From Candidatus Bathyarchaeota archaeon (GTDB taxonomy: Archaea > Thermoproteota > Bathyarchaeia > 40CM-2-53-6 > FEN-987), in assembly GCA_022865625.1 (NCBI GenBank), contig JALHTB010000081.1, positions 1-9,768 of the forward strand: DNA of 9,768 bases. The letters are read 5' to 3'. The translations under genes were made by a program, and so were the position numbers. The notes below the pieces were generated by a model. It ran no database searches. It was given only the letters and a program-made list of their open reading frames with translations, and had not been told where the DNA came from. Shown one piece after another: positions 1-7,191 of the stretch; within the stretch, counting starts at the first letter, position 1; the number at the start of each line of letters is the position of its first letter.

Positions 1-57
1 ACCGAGGAAGGAATAAAAGACATCGCTGAAGAGGACGAGGTCAAGAGGAGAAGATAG
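1..57 (+). CDS. C-terminal end of an unidentified protein (partial)
   Basis: The window opens inside a reading frame that stays open for 18 codons and stops with TAG at 55-57. The tail is highly charged: acidic residues in the middle and a basic K-R-R-R end. The next gene's GTG start follows the stop codon with no gap, and that gene's ribosome-binding site (GAGGAG, 45-50) lies within these last codons, so the two are very likely co-transcribed. The visible part is too short to assign a family. It could be the end of a ribosomal or nucleic-acid-binding protein, but that is a guess from charge alone. Confidence 0.55.
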   Translation, partial: TEEGIKDIAEEDEVKRRR

Positions 58-462
58 GTGGCTGAAGCATTACCTGAAGCCGCGATAGACAAGTACATTC
101 GACTCATCGTTGAGAGAAGAATCGCTGACGCAGAGAAAGAACTTGAAGACTTGAGACCGAAGATAGGAAGCACAGAATGGAACAGAGGCTATGTAAGAGC
201 ACTAGAAGGACTTCTCCTCACAAGAAAAGCAAACAACGACAACTACCTTTTTTTCGCGAAGAAGGAATTCGACAAAAAATCCCTCAAGACGCTCATGAAG
301 GAGTTTGTGGAGAACGCAGGAAGCCCACTATACGGCGACTATGACAGAGGATACTTCTCTGCACTAGCGCGGCTCGTCAAAGTCATGGAGGAAGCGGGCG
401 TCTATTCGCTCTCGAACAATACACGTAATCACACCGAGGAAGCTAAGGCAATCGCTCAGTAA
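58..462 (+). CDS. Small conserved-looking archaeal protein with a duplicated RGY motif
   Basis: I do not recognise a named function for this 134-residue, soluble, charged protein. It starts with GTG directly after the upstream stop codon, and a strong Shine-Dalgarno GAGGAG (45-50) sits 7 bases ahead, which fixes the start. It is predicted mostly helical, without a signal peptide or membrane segment. It carries an internal repeat: W-N-R-G-Y followed by a helix with A-L (residues 41-52), and Y-D-R-G-Y followed by A-L (95-105), each preceded by Gly/Ser/Asp and trailed by an amphipathic helix. This suggests a duplicated helical hairpin. The last ~15 residues are polar and probably disordered. Its 3' end overlaps the convergent membrane-protein gene by 7 bases. 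It probably forms an operon with the upstream partial gene. Confidence 0.8.
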   Translation: MAEALPEAAIDKYIRLIVERRIADAEKELEDLRPKIGSTEWNRGYVRALEGLLLTRKANNDNYLFFAKKEFDKKSLKTLMKEFVENAGSPLYGDYDRGYFSALARLVKVMEEAGVYSLSNNTRNHTEEAKAIAQ

Positions 463-755
463 AGGGTCAGAACAGTATAGGTCAGAACCAGCGCCATAAG
501 CCATGATATGATGAATGTGCCGATTCCTAGGGTGATATAGCGGTTCTTCCCTTTCAATTGGGCCTCGCCATACCCAAGCTGGTAGCGAAAGATGACTGCT
601 GTAACGGCATATACCAAGAAGGCCACAGCCGGATAGACGAAACCTGCCATCTCCCCGCTAGCAACATCTCTGAGCGTGAAAACGGATCCAACTCCGGTAG
701 CAATGGCTATCAAGAGCCTTGACCAGTAGACGACCGATGAAGGCTTCAAGCCCAT
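456..755 (-). CDS. Small three-helix membrane protein, possibly EMC6-like
   Basis: A 99-residue hydrophobic protein with three predicted membrane segments at about residues 10-28, 36-56 and 73-97. A short polar loop (residues ~58-72, with Lys and Arg) lies before the third helix, and almost no tail follows it. The ATG at 755 is preceded by GGAG (761-764) with 5-base spacing, which supports the start. Size, helix count, the Gly-rich start of the third helix (L-G-I-G-T) and the aromatic end (T-L-Y) recall the EMC6/Rab5-interacting-protein superfamily, whose members partner with Oxa1/EMC3-type insertases. This resemblance is judged by eye and remains tentative. The gene is divergent from the rqcH-like gene with only 36 bases between the two start codons, so they must share a control region. 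Its end overlaps the preceding plus-strand gene by 7 bases. Confidence 0.75.
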   Translation of the reverse strand: MGLKPSSVVYWSRLLIAIATGVGSVFTLRDVASGEMAGFVYPAVAFLVYAVTAVIFRYQLGYGEAQLKGKNRYITLGIGTFIISWLMALVLTYTVLTLY

Positions 756-791
756 TTACGCTCCGGATGGCGTCTGATGTGTGTTTGCGTC

Positions 792-2786
792 ATGAAGACC
801 GCGATGACGAACTTCGACATAGCAGCGATCCTTCCTGAATTGAGGAAGCACACAATCGGCGGTCGCATAGATAACGTTTATCAAATCACGCAGGAAGCCT
901 TCCTCCTCAAGATTCACCCAGACAACCTCAACCTCGTAATTGAGCCCGCGAAGAGAGTACACCTCACCAAGTTTGAGATCAAGACACCAGCGAAGCCCTC
1001 GCAGCTATGCATGGCTTTTCGCAAGCACATCAGGTCAGCAAAGATCGTCGGGATCGAGCAGCCGCATTTTGAGCGCGTACTCCTTTTCGAAGTCGAGAGA
1101 CAAGGCGAGCGCCAGAAGATAGTTGTGGAACTCCTGCCGAGAGGAAACCTCATACTTGTTGACCATGATGGCAGAGTTGTCGTTTCATCTCGATATGCAC
1201 GAATGAAGGATCGGAGTATCCTGAGAGGACAACCCCTCAAACTTCCTCCTCCAAGAGGAAAGAATCTACTGGAGGCAACTAGAGAGGACGTAGAGGAGCT
1301 GCGAAGCCTCAAAGACCTTGACTCCGTCAAGGCTTTCGCTCACATATTCGGCGTCGGCGGCATCTTCGCTGAAGAAGTGCTACAGAGAGCAGACATCGAC
1401 AGATCAAAACCTGCTGTAGACTTGTCAGATGACCAGATCGAGAGAGTGTTTCGTGCGATCTCGGAGCTGAAAGACGCCCTGTTGACTGGGGCACGGTCCC
1501 CTGCAGTTGTGCTAGACGATTCCCAGATTATCGACGTGGTCCCGTTCGAGCTTGAACGCTACGAAGACATGAGGAAGACATCATTCGCCACCTTCAGCGA
1601 AGCTGTGGACGAGTACTTCACCATACTCTCCTCGTCTGGCGTGGCAGGACGACGCGAACGAGCACTCCTAGAGAAGAGACAGCAACTCGAAAGGAGGCTG
1701 GAAGCTCAAAAGACACAGCTCGACGAGCTCACTAGCTCAATAAAGACGCTCCGGACCATGGGGGACTTAGTTTTTCGTCATCTAGGTGAGATACAGCCAG
1801 TTCTCGAGGCAGTAGCCCAAAGCCGACGTTCAAAACAATCACTTGAGGCAACCAAAAGGTTGCTTATGAGAAACAATGCTGACGGATCAAGGATCTACCC
1901 ATCCTTTCTAGAGCTGGGCCCTCGCGGTGACAAGGTAACCTTCGCTTTCGAAGACACGCGAATCGAAGCTGAAGTCAGAAAGAGACCACAGGATCAAGCT
2001 GCTGAGTACTACGAAAAAGCGAAACACCTCGAATCCAAGCTTTCGGGACTGAAGAAGTCCACTCAAGAGACGGAACTGCTTCTGGGGAAGCTCACTAGCG
2101 AGGAAATTGAACTCAAGCAAACCGGCAAGCCTGAACTTAGACAGGAGAAGGAGTGGTTCGAGAAATTCAGATGGTTCTACTCCTCAGAAGGAATGCTCGC
2201 CATCGGAGGACGGGATGCCGCATCGAACGAGACTCTTCTGAAACGATATGTCAACCCGGAGGATCTTGTCATGCATGCGGAAGTCCACGGTGCACCATTC
2301 TTTGTGATCAAGACCAACGGAGCCCAACCCTCGAATGAGACTCTCATGGAGGCAGCTCAGGCATGCGTTTCCTATAGCCGATTGTGGAAGGAGGGAATCC
2401 GAGCGGGCGATGCCTACTGGGTAAGACCCGAGCAAGTCACGAAAAGCGCTCCAGCAGGAGAGTACCTAACCAAAGGGGCATTCATGATTCGGGGCACACG
2501 CAACTTCCTTCGGGGAGTCGAGTTAACCCTCGCGCTTGGCGTGACGCTTCATGAAGGCAAGCCTCTCCTGATGGCCGGCCCACCGAACGCGGTCAGGAAC
2601 AAATGCAGCATCTACGTCGAGATGCGGCAAGGCAGGACGAGCCCTGCGGAAGCTGCGCGAAGAATCCTGGCGATGTTGCGAACCAAAGCTGAAGGCGGGA
2701 CACACATCGACTTGCCACGTAATACCTTGGATGATGTAATACGGCTGCTGCCGCCCGGCGGAGTCGAGGTAGTGAAAAGTCCTTAA
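792..2786 (+). CDS. rqcH: RqcH/NEMF-family ribosome quality-control protein (NFACT)
   Basis: This is the archaeal homologue of bacterial RqcH and eukaryotic Rqc2/NEMF. These proteins bind peptidyl-tRNA-obstructed large ribosomal subunits and, where tested, recruit tRNA to add C-terminal tails to stalled chains. The protein is 664 residues from the ATG at 792. This start is preferred over the in-frame ATG at 777 because family members typically begin M-K-x-x-M-(S/T)-x-F-D; the upstream codons only add M-C-V-C-V. Order (numbered from 792): NFACT-N at ~1-175 with E94-R95 at the position of the catalytically important D/E-R pair; a helix-hairpin-helix stretch ~175-205; coiled-coil arms ~290-330 and ~400-445; and the NFACT-R (DUF814) domain ~450-575, with the W-F-x-K-F-R-W start and G-G-R-D-A-x-x-N-E core, then H-A-E-V-H-G-A-P. 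A short C-terminal region follows. No separate NFACT-C domain is evident. Upstream promoter elements are weak by eye. Confidence 0.93.
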   Translation: MKTAMTNFDIAAILPELRKHTIGGRIDNVYQITQEAFLLKIHPDNLNLVIEPAKRVHLTKFEIKTPAKPSQLCMAFRKHIRSAKIVGIEQPHFERVLLFEVERQGERQKIVVELLPRGNLILVDHDGRVVVSSRYARMKDRSILRGQPLKLPPPRGKNLLEATREDVEELRSLKDLDSVKAFAHIFGVGGIFAEEVLQRADIDRSKPAVDLSDDQIERVFRAISELKDALLTGARSPAVVLDDSQIIDVVPFELERYEDMRKTSFATFSEAVDEYFTILSSSGVAGRRERALLEKRQQLERRLEAQKTQLDELTSSIKTLRTMGDLVFRHLGEIQPVLEAVAQSRRSKQSLEATKRLLMRNNADGSRIYPSFLELGPRGDKVTFAFEDTRIEAEVRKRPQDQAAEYYEKAKHLESKLSGLKKSTQETELLLGKLTSEEIELKQTGKPELRQEKEWFEKFRWFYSSEGMLAIGGRDAASNETLLKRYVNPEDLVMHAEVHGAPFFVIKTNGAQPSNETLMEAAQACVSYSRLWKEGIRAGDAYWVRPEQVTKSAPAGEYLTKGAFMIRGTRNFLRGVELTLALGVTLHEGKPLLMAGPPNAVRNKCSIYVEMRQGRTSPAEAARRILAMLRTKAEGGTHIDLPRNTLDDVIRLLPPGGVEVVKSP

Positions 2787-2807
2787 GCATGATAGGGTCG
2801 TCCGGTA

Positions 2808-3392
2808 TTGGGATTCCAATTGTCGGCAACTTCAACAGGTGCAGAGGTTGAAGTCAAAGACGTGATGTCGTCACCAGTACTGACCGTCAGAGAGGACGAC
2901 AATGTCACTAAAGTCGCCAAGGCGATGGCGAGGAGAAACGTAGGCAGCGTCGTTGTCGTTGACAAGAAGCGTAAACCACTCGGCATGATTACCGAGAAAG
3001 ACGTAGTTCGCCGAGTGGCTGCCAAAGGCTTCCACCCAAACAAGATCAAGGCTGGCAAGATAATGTCAAAGCCCTTGCGTACCGTGGAACCTACCCTAGA
3101 CGTAAAGGAAGCCGCAAGGAGAATGAAACAGGAGAAGGTGAAGCGTTTCGCGGTGATGGAAGCCGGCAAGCTCGTAGGCATGGTAACTGGAACCGATATC
3201 GTCGGAATCACTCCAGCATTGATCGACATGATGGAGGAGAAGTCGAAGATCAGACCGCTAGCTGAACCGCGCGAAAAGAGCGCGCTGGCTGGATACTGTG
3301 ACGAATGTGGCATGTGGTCAGATAACCTGAAATCACGCGATGGGTCGTTTCTCTGCGCCGACTGCAGTTCCGATCTGGAGAAAGAAACCTAG
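2808..3392 (+). CDS. Paired CBS-domain protein with C-terminal zinc ribbon
   Basis: A 194-residue cytoplasmic protein with two CBS motifs (about residues 16-72 and 81-137), each with the typical D-V-M/I-M-S-x-P-L/V opening and G-M-(I/V)-T-x-x-D-(V/I)-V ending. Paired CBS domains bind adenine nucleotides or similar ligands and act as energy or metabolite sensors. A treble-cysteine-pair tail follows (C164-x2-C167, C183-x2-C186), consistent with a small zinc ribbon that could contact nucleic acid or protein. The combination is common in archaea, but the ligand and partner are unknown. The start is uncertain: TTG at 2808 has an AGGG about 10 bases ahead, and a second in-frame TTG at 2820 has GGGA about 6 bases ahead. 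Both leave the CBS region intact. It begins 21 bases after the rqcH-like gene and is probably co-transcribed with it. Confidence 0.87.
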   Translation: MGFQLSATSTGAEVEVKDVMSSPVLTVREDDNVTKVAKAMARRNVGSVVVVDKKRKPLGMITEKDVVRRVAAKGFHPNKIKAGKIMSKPLRTVEPTLDVKEAARRMKQEKVKRFAVMEAGKLVGMVTGTDIVGITPALIDMMEEKSKIRPLAEPREKSALAGYCDECGMWSDNLKSRDGSFLCADCSSDLEKET

Positions 3393-3475
3393 AACAACCT
3401 GCAGTCCTTTCCTTCCACCACCGCCTGCTGCGTTCTGGCCTCTGGCCGACGCCGAGTGCTCGAGGAACATCGAAG

Positions 3476-4816
3476 ATGTCGCTGAGAATAACTGACGTGA
3501 AGCTCCTTTCCAAAGGAAGACTTCTCGAAGGCTCAATCTCAATTGACAACGGCAGGATTGCCGGAATTGGCAGGACTGCGCTTCTTCCAAAGTCTGAAAG
3601 AACAATCGATGGCAGGGGCCTGATCGCGCTTCCTGGTCTGATCGATGCTCACGTCCACCTTCGAGACATGGAATTCGCATACAAGGAAGATTTCCAAAGC
3701 GGTACCTCCTCGGCAGCGGCAGGCGGATTCACCACCGTCCTTGACATGTCCAACACTCGACCTCCTACCAACTCAGACGAAAGAATCTTCGAGAAGATGG
3801 CGAAAGCGAGAGATTCGATACACGTGAACGTTGGATTCTACGGCGCTCTGGCGGAATCAACCGATGATCTTCGCAGAATGAAGAATGCCGGCGCGGTTGC
3901 GTTCAAGCTCTACATGAACGAACCGAACCCGGATGCCTGGCACAATGATCATCGAAGACTGCTCTCCTCACTTGAGGAATGCGAATCGCTTGGTGTATGC
4001 GTCGCTGTTCACGCAGAAAATGGACCGGCGATCTCCAAGATCCAAGGAGAGTGCCAATCAGCAGGAAAGAGCCGCATGCGAGACTTTCTGAGAGCACATG
4101 CACCTAGGTTCGAAGTGGACGCGATCCAGACAGTCTCCCAACTAGCCCGCCGTTCCCGGTCAAAGATCCATGTGTGTCACGTGAGTACCTACCAGGGCCT
4201 TGGAGAGATCTTTGCAGCCCGGAGAAGAAGTATAGCGGTTACTTGCGAAGTGACTCCGCATCATATGTTTCTGGACCAGACAGACATGAACCGGAGAGGG
4301 GGAATCGCCGTCATGGTGCCACCTCTGAGGAGCCCCAGAGATGCAAGATCCCTCTGGAATTCAGTTGCCGGAGGATCGGTGGACATAGTAGCAAGCGACC
4401 ATGCTCCTCACACAATCGAGGAGAAGACAGCCGAGGACGCGTGGGCGGTGAGACCTGGTATCCCAGGGCTTGAGACTACACTTCCCTTGCTGCTCACCAA
4501 GCTCCATCATGGCCAGATCGGCCTAAGCAGAATTGTTGAATTGTTGGCTCGTGGTCCGGCGAGGATCTTCGGACTCGAACGGAAAGGAAGGCTTGCCGTC
4601 GGGATGGATGCCGATCTAGTACTGATCGATCCGAAGGAACGGTTCAGGGTTGATTCAAAGAAGTTCTACTCGAAAGCACACTTTTCGCCGTTCGACGGTG
4701 TAGAGTGCACCGGTCGACCTGTACTGACGATGGTCGCGGGGCATGTCGTGTATGACCGCGGTGAGATTGTCGAGGCGCACAACGGTAAGATCCTGACTCA
4801 AGGGGCGGGACCATGA
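3476..4816 (+). CDS. pyrC: Dihydroorotase (carboxylated-lysine class)
   Basis: A cytoplasmic amidohydrolase that cyclises N-carbamoyl-aspartate to dihydroorotate in pyrimidine synthesis. It is 446 residues, normal for the family. Metal ligands are in place: D-A-H59-V-H61-L-R63; K144 in F-K-L-Y-M-N-E, the position of the carboxylated bridging lysine in CAD-type enzymes; H179 in V-H-A-E-N; H235 in C-H-V-S; and D308 in S-D-H-A-P-H. Substrate-binding R63 and N93 are present. T-C-E-V-T-P-H-H (256-263) is also typical. Two family positions differ: the usual R-(D/E)-P-G after the HxH is R-D-M-E, and M-P-N-T is M-S-N-T. Allantoinase or hydantoinase activity cannot be excluded, but K-E-D-F and N-T-R-P-P favour dihydroorotase. 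The ATG has GAGG 10 bases upstream. It follows an 83-base spacer and overlaps the next gene by four bases (ATGA). Confidence 0.9.
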   Translation: MSLRITDVKLLSKGRLLEGSISIDNGRIAGIGRTALLPKSERTIDGRGLIALPGLIDAHVHLRDMEFAYKEDFQSGTSSAAAGGFTTVLDMSNTRPPTNSDERIFEKMAKARDSIHVNVGFYGALAESTDDLRRMKNAGAVAFKLYMNEPNPDAWHNDHRRLLSSLEECESLGVCVAVHAENGPAISKIQGECQSAGKSRMRDFLRAHAPRFEVDAIQTVSQLARRSRSKIHVCHVSTYQGLGEIFAARRRSIAVTCEVTPHHMFLDQTDMNRRGGIAVMVPPLRSPRDARSLWNSVAGGSVDIVASDHAPHTIEEKTAEDAWAVRPGIPGLETTLPLLLTKLHHGQIGLSRIVELLARGPARIFGLERKGRLAVGMDADLVLIDPKERFRVDSKKFYSKAHFSPFDGVECTGRPVLTMVAGHVVYDRGEIVEAHNGKILTQGAGP

Positions 4817-5295
4817 GGTTCGTCCTCGACGGTATGCTCGGCAAGCTGACAAGGTGGCTCCGCATGATGGGCCACGACGCCCTCTACCTCAACGACGCAC
4901 AGGACCGAGCCCTCGTAGCGAACGCCATCCAAGAGAAGCGGATCTTGCTGACTTCGGATGTGGCGCTGTATCGATACGCGACCACTCATGGAGCCGAGGC
5001 ATTTCTCGTGAAAGGTCGGACAGAGGCTGAAAGGCTCGCGAGCCTCGCGAGCAGGTTCAAACTTGATCTCTCGGTCGAGACGACCAGGTCCAGATGCCCA
5101 GCTTGCGGATTCGAACTGAAGGCCGCGTCGAAAGAAGAAGTGAAGGGCAAGGTGCCTGAGACAACCTTTAATGTCTTTGACGAATTTTGGGCCTGCTCGA
5201 ACCCGGACTGCGGTAAAGTGTATTGGCAGGGCAGTCATTGGGGGAACATAGGCGCCCTATTGGAGAAGGCGCGGAAGATCCAAAGCAAGGAATGA
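4813..5295 (+). CDS. Mut7-C RNase domain protein with zinc ribbon
   Basis: A 160-residue protein of the Mut7-C family (PIN-like fold), predicted to be a metal-dependent endoribonuclease. The N-terminal part carries the signature F-V-L-D6-G-M-L-G-K-L-x-R-W-L-R-x-x-G-H-D22 and I-L-L-T-S-D49, giving the acidic metal-binding set. The C-terminal part is a zinc ribbon: C95-x2-C98, then F-W-A-C128-x4-C133-G-K-V-Y-W and S-H-W. The second knuckle is C-x4-C instead of the more usual C-x2-C. Its ATG overlaps the dihydroorotase stop codon (ATGA), so translation is probably coupled, although no functional link between pyrimidine synthesis and this RNase is established. The family is widespread in archaea, usually stand-alone. 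RNA target unknown. Confidence 0.88.
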   Translation: MRFVLDGMLGKLTRWLRMMGHDALYLNDAQDRALVANAIQEKRILLTSDVALYRYATTHGAEAFLVKGRTEAERLASLASRFKLDLSVETTRSRCPACGFELKAASKEEVKGKVPETTFNVFDEFWACSNPDCGKVYWQGSHWGNIGALLEKARKIQSKE

Positions 5296-5319
5296 TGGAA
5301 AGGCGGAGACCAGGAGAAG

Positions 5320-5937
5320 ATGGTTAAAACCTACTCGATCGATGACGGACGCTTTCTTGTCAGCCTCGCAAGAAGTGCGATCACCGAATACCTGTCAAAG
5401 CGTAAAGCGATTGATCCACCACCCGATGCACCAAAGCATCTGCTTGAGAAGGCAGGGGTCTTTGTTACACTCAACTCGGTGAAGCCGACGAGGCAGTTGA
5501 GAGGATGCATTGGCTACCCGCTGCCAACAGAGCCGCTCGTTGCAGCCGCGATCAGTGCGGCAATAGAAGCCGCTACAGGTGACCCACGTTTCGAGCCTGT
5601 TCAACTCTCGGAGTTTAAGAGGGACATCGCTGTTGAAGTCAGTGTACTAACGATTCCAGAAGAACTTGAAGCAAGGGAGCCTATCGAGAGGCCCAAAGAG
5701 ATCGAGATCGGACGCGACGGACTCATAGTGGGACAAGGCCCGTGTCGTGGACTTCTGTTGCCTCAAGTGGCGCCGGAGTGGGAGTGGAACGCTGAGGAGT
5801 TTCTCAGTCAATGCTGTTTGAAAGCGGGTTTGCCGCCTGACGCGTGGTTGGATAAGGAGACTAAGGTCGAGAAGTTCCAGGCGATCGTATTCGAAGAGGA
5901 TCAGCCAAACGGCGGAGTCCACCTGAAGAAACTGTAG
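5320..5937 (+). CDS. AMMECR1 domain protein
   Basis: A 205-residue cytoplasmic protein matching the AMMECR1 family over its whole length. The hallmark L-R-G-C-I-G-Y-P lies at residues 60-67, then D-P-R-F-E-P-V at 88-94, and the conserved C-terminal G-L-L-L-P-Q-V-A-P-E-W block with E-E-F-L and a Cys-Cys pair (residues ~143-166). The molecular role is not firmly known. In archaea the domain often sits next to or is fused with MEMO-like or radical-SAM (AmmeMemoRadiSam) proteins, but no such partner is present here. The ATG at 5320 is the only start that fits: GGCGGAG (5302-5308) and AGGAGA (5312-5317) lie upstream, while the ATGs overlapping the preceding stop codon are out of frame. It lies 24 bases after the Mut7-C gene, in the same presumed operon. 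Confidence 0.92.
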   Translation: MVKTYSIDDGRFLVSLARSAITEYLSKRKAIDPPPDAPKHLLEKAGVFVTLNSVKPTRQLRGCIGYPLPTEPLVAAAISAAIEAATGDPRFEPVQLSEFKRDIAVEVSVLTIPEELEAREPIERPKEIEIGRDGLIVGQGPCRGLLLPQVAPEWEWNAEEFLSQCCLKAGLPPDAWLDKETKVEKFQAIVFEEDQPNGGVHLKKL

Positions 5938-5945
5938 AGCTGTCT

Positions 5946-7160
5946 ATGTTGAGGGTTTACGTTGCGCCTTGCGGCATCGGACTGGGTCACATTACGAGAT
6001 GCGAACCCATCGCAGACGCACTAGTCTCCCAAGGCGCGGAAGTAGTCTACTCCACATACTCGGATGGGCTGGACTACGCTCGGAGACGCGGACTACCCAC
6101 TCTTCCGACGGTTCCGATAGGATTCAAAGCCAAAGAAGACGGAACAGTCGACTTCAAGATGACGGCCGCAACGAGCGGCTTCTCGCTCGGCGTAAGAAGA
6201 TTCCTCAGGCAGCTAACAGCCGAGATCAGGAACATCAAACGCTTCAAACCTGATGTTGTGCTTTCCGATTCGCGTGTTTCCTCTCTCATCGCCGGGAAAC
6301 TGATGGGTGTGCCCGTTGCGTTGATTCTGAATCAGTTCCGAGTGGAGATTGTGAAGAAGCCGTCGGCGAAGAAGATCTCACCCGTCGAGCGGTTGTTCTT
6401 CCTGATTGTGAACATATTCTGGCTGTTCTTCAGAACCTTCCTCGGGGGAGTCTGGGCCAGAAGTGACCTAATGCTCATTCCGGACTTTCCGGCCCCTTAC
6501 ACGATCTCCGCCAGCAACCTAGCGATCCCGAGACGCTACAAGAAGAAAGTCAAGCTGATCGGCCCGATTGTGTCAGACGAGCCAAGGGAGCGACCGAGCG
6601 GGGGCGCTTTAAATGGGTCACTTTTTTTCGCCAGTCGAAAACCGCTGATCTACGCTGCCATAAGTGGCCCCAAGACCGAACGGACCGTACTGGCAGACTT
6701 GCTCTTGGAGTCTCTGAGACGGTTCCCCAGCGAATATGAAGTCGTGGCTTCTCGAGGCGAACCTAACGGATCATCGGCGCCTGTTCGTGATGGCAATCTG
6801 ACCGTCTATGATTGGGTTGAAGATCAGTATGAGCTCATGAAAGTGTCGGACGTGGTGGTTTCGCGAGCGGGCCACGGAACCATAATGAAGGCGATTATGC
6901 TCGGGAAACCAATGATCCTCATCCCGATCCCAGACCATACCGAACAGTATGGAAACGCGAAGAGAGCCTCCAAGCTCGGCCTAGCAGAAATTGTCCCTCA
7001 ACGAGAAATCACGGCTGAACGCCTATTGGATGCGACCAAGAGGCTGCTACGCTCGCCACCAGCCGGCATAGAGAGACTGAACAAGCACGCATCATTCACA
7101 GAGGCGATACCCATAGCGGCGCACCAGATCGTCGCTCTGGCTTCAGCGAAACAAACATGA
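5946..7160 (+). CDS. MurG/MJ1255-like glycosyltransferase (GT-B fold)
   Basis: A 404-residue nucleotide-sugar glycosyltransferase with two Rossmann-like halves. The N-terminal half opens with C-G-I-G-L-G-H-I-T-R (residues 9-18), the Gly-rich acceptor/phosphate loop of MurG- and MJ1255-type enzymes. A strongly hydrophobic stretch (~149-168, with many Phe, Leu, Ile and Trp) probably docks to the membrane surface or forms a hydrophobic helix, consistent with a lipid-linked acceptor. The C-terminal half carries the nucleotide-sugar site: V-S-R-A-G-H-G-T (305-312), a G-K-P-M-I-L-I-P-I-P strand (320-329), and D-H-T-E-Q-x-x-N-A (330-338). Sugar and acceptor cannot be read from the sequence; archaeal glycolipids or N-glycan precursors are plausible. 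It starts 8 bases after AMMECR1, with only a weak Shine-Dalgarno. The GC-poor linker at ~6608-6628 contains TTTAAAT and a run of seven T. Confidence 0.87.
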   Translation: MLRVYVAPCGIGLGHITRCEPIADALVSQGAEVVYSTYSDGLDYARRRGLPTLPTVPIGFKAKEDGTVDFKMTAATSGFSLGVRRFLRQLTAEIRNIKRFKPDVVLSDSRVSSLIAGKLMGVPVALILNQFRVEIVKKPSAKKISPVERLFFLIVNIFWLFFRTFLGGVWARSDLMLIPDFPAPYTISASNLAIPRRYKKKVKLIGPIVSDEPRERPSGGALNGSLFFASRKPLIYAAISGPKTERTVLADLLLESLRRFPSEYEVVASRGEPNGSSAPVRDGNLTVYDWVEDQYELMKVSDVVVSRAGHGTIMKAIMLGKPMILIPIPDHTEQYGNAKRASKLGLAEIVPQREITAERLLDATKRLLRSPPAGIERLNKHASFTEAIPIAAHQIVALASAKQT

Positions 7161-7191
7161 TGAACTGTACGCCACGATCTTTAAGCTCGAC

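Noticed and set aside
248..254. Run of seven T as a terminator
   Set aside because: Lies inside the small plus-strand gene, with no gene end nearby.
914..1330. 138-codon minus-strand frame opposite the rqcH-like gene
   Set aside because: Lies wholly inside a confident conserved gene, and its Ser/Arg-rich composition is that of an antisense shadow.
2783..3313. 176-codon minus-strand frame opposite the CBS gene
   Set aside because: Antisense to clear paired CBS motifs; Ser/Thr-rich translation without family features.
6608..6628. TTTAAAT and seven T within the glycosyltransferase gene as an internal promoter or terminator
   Set aside because: Falls in the linker between the two glycosyltransferase domains; the reading frame is continuous and no downstream start is favoured. 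Probably codon use in a flexible linker.
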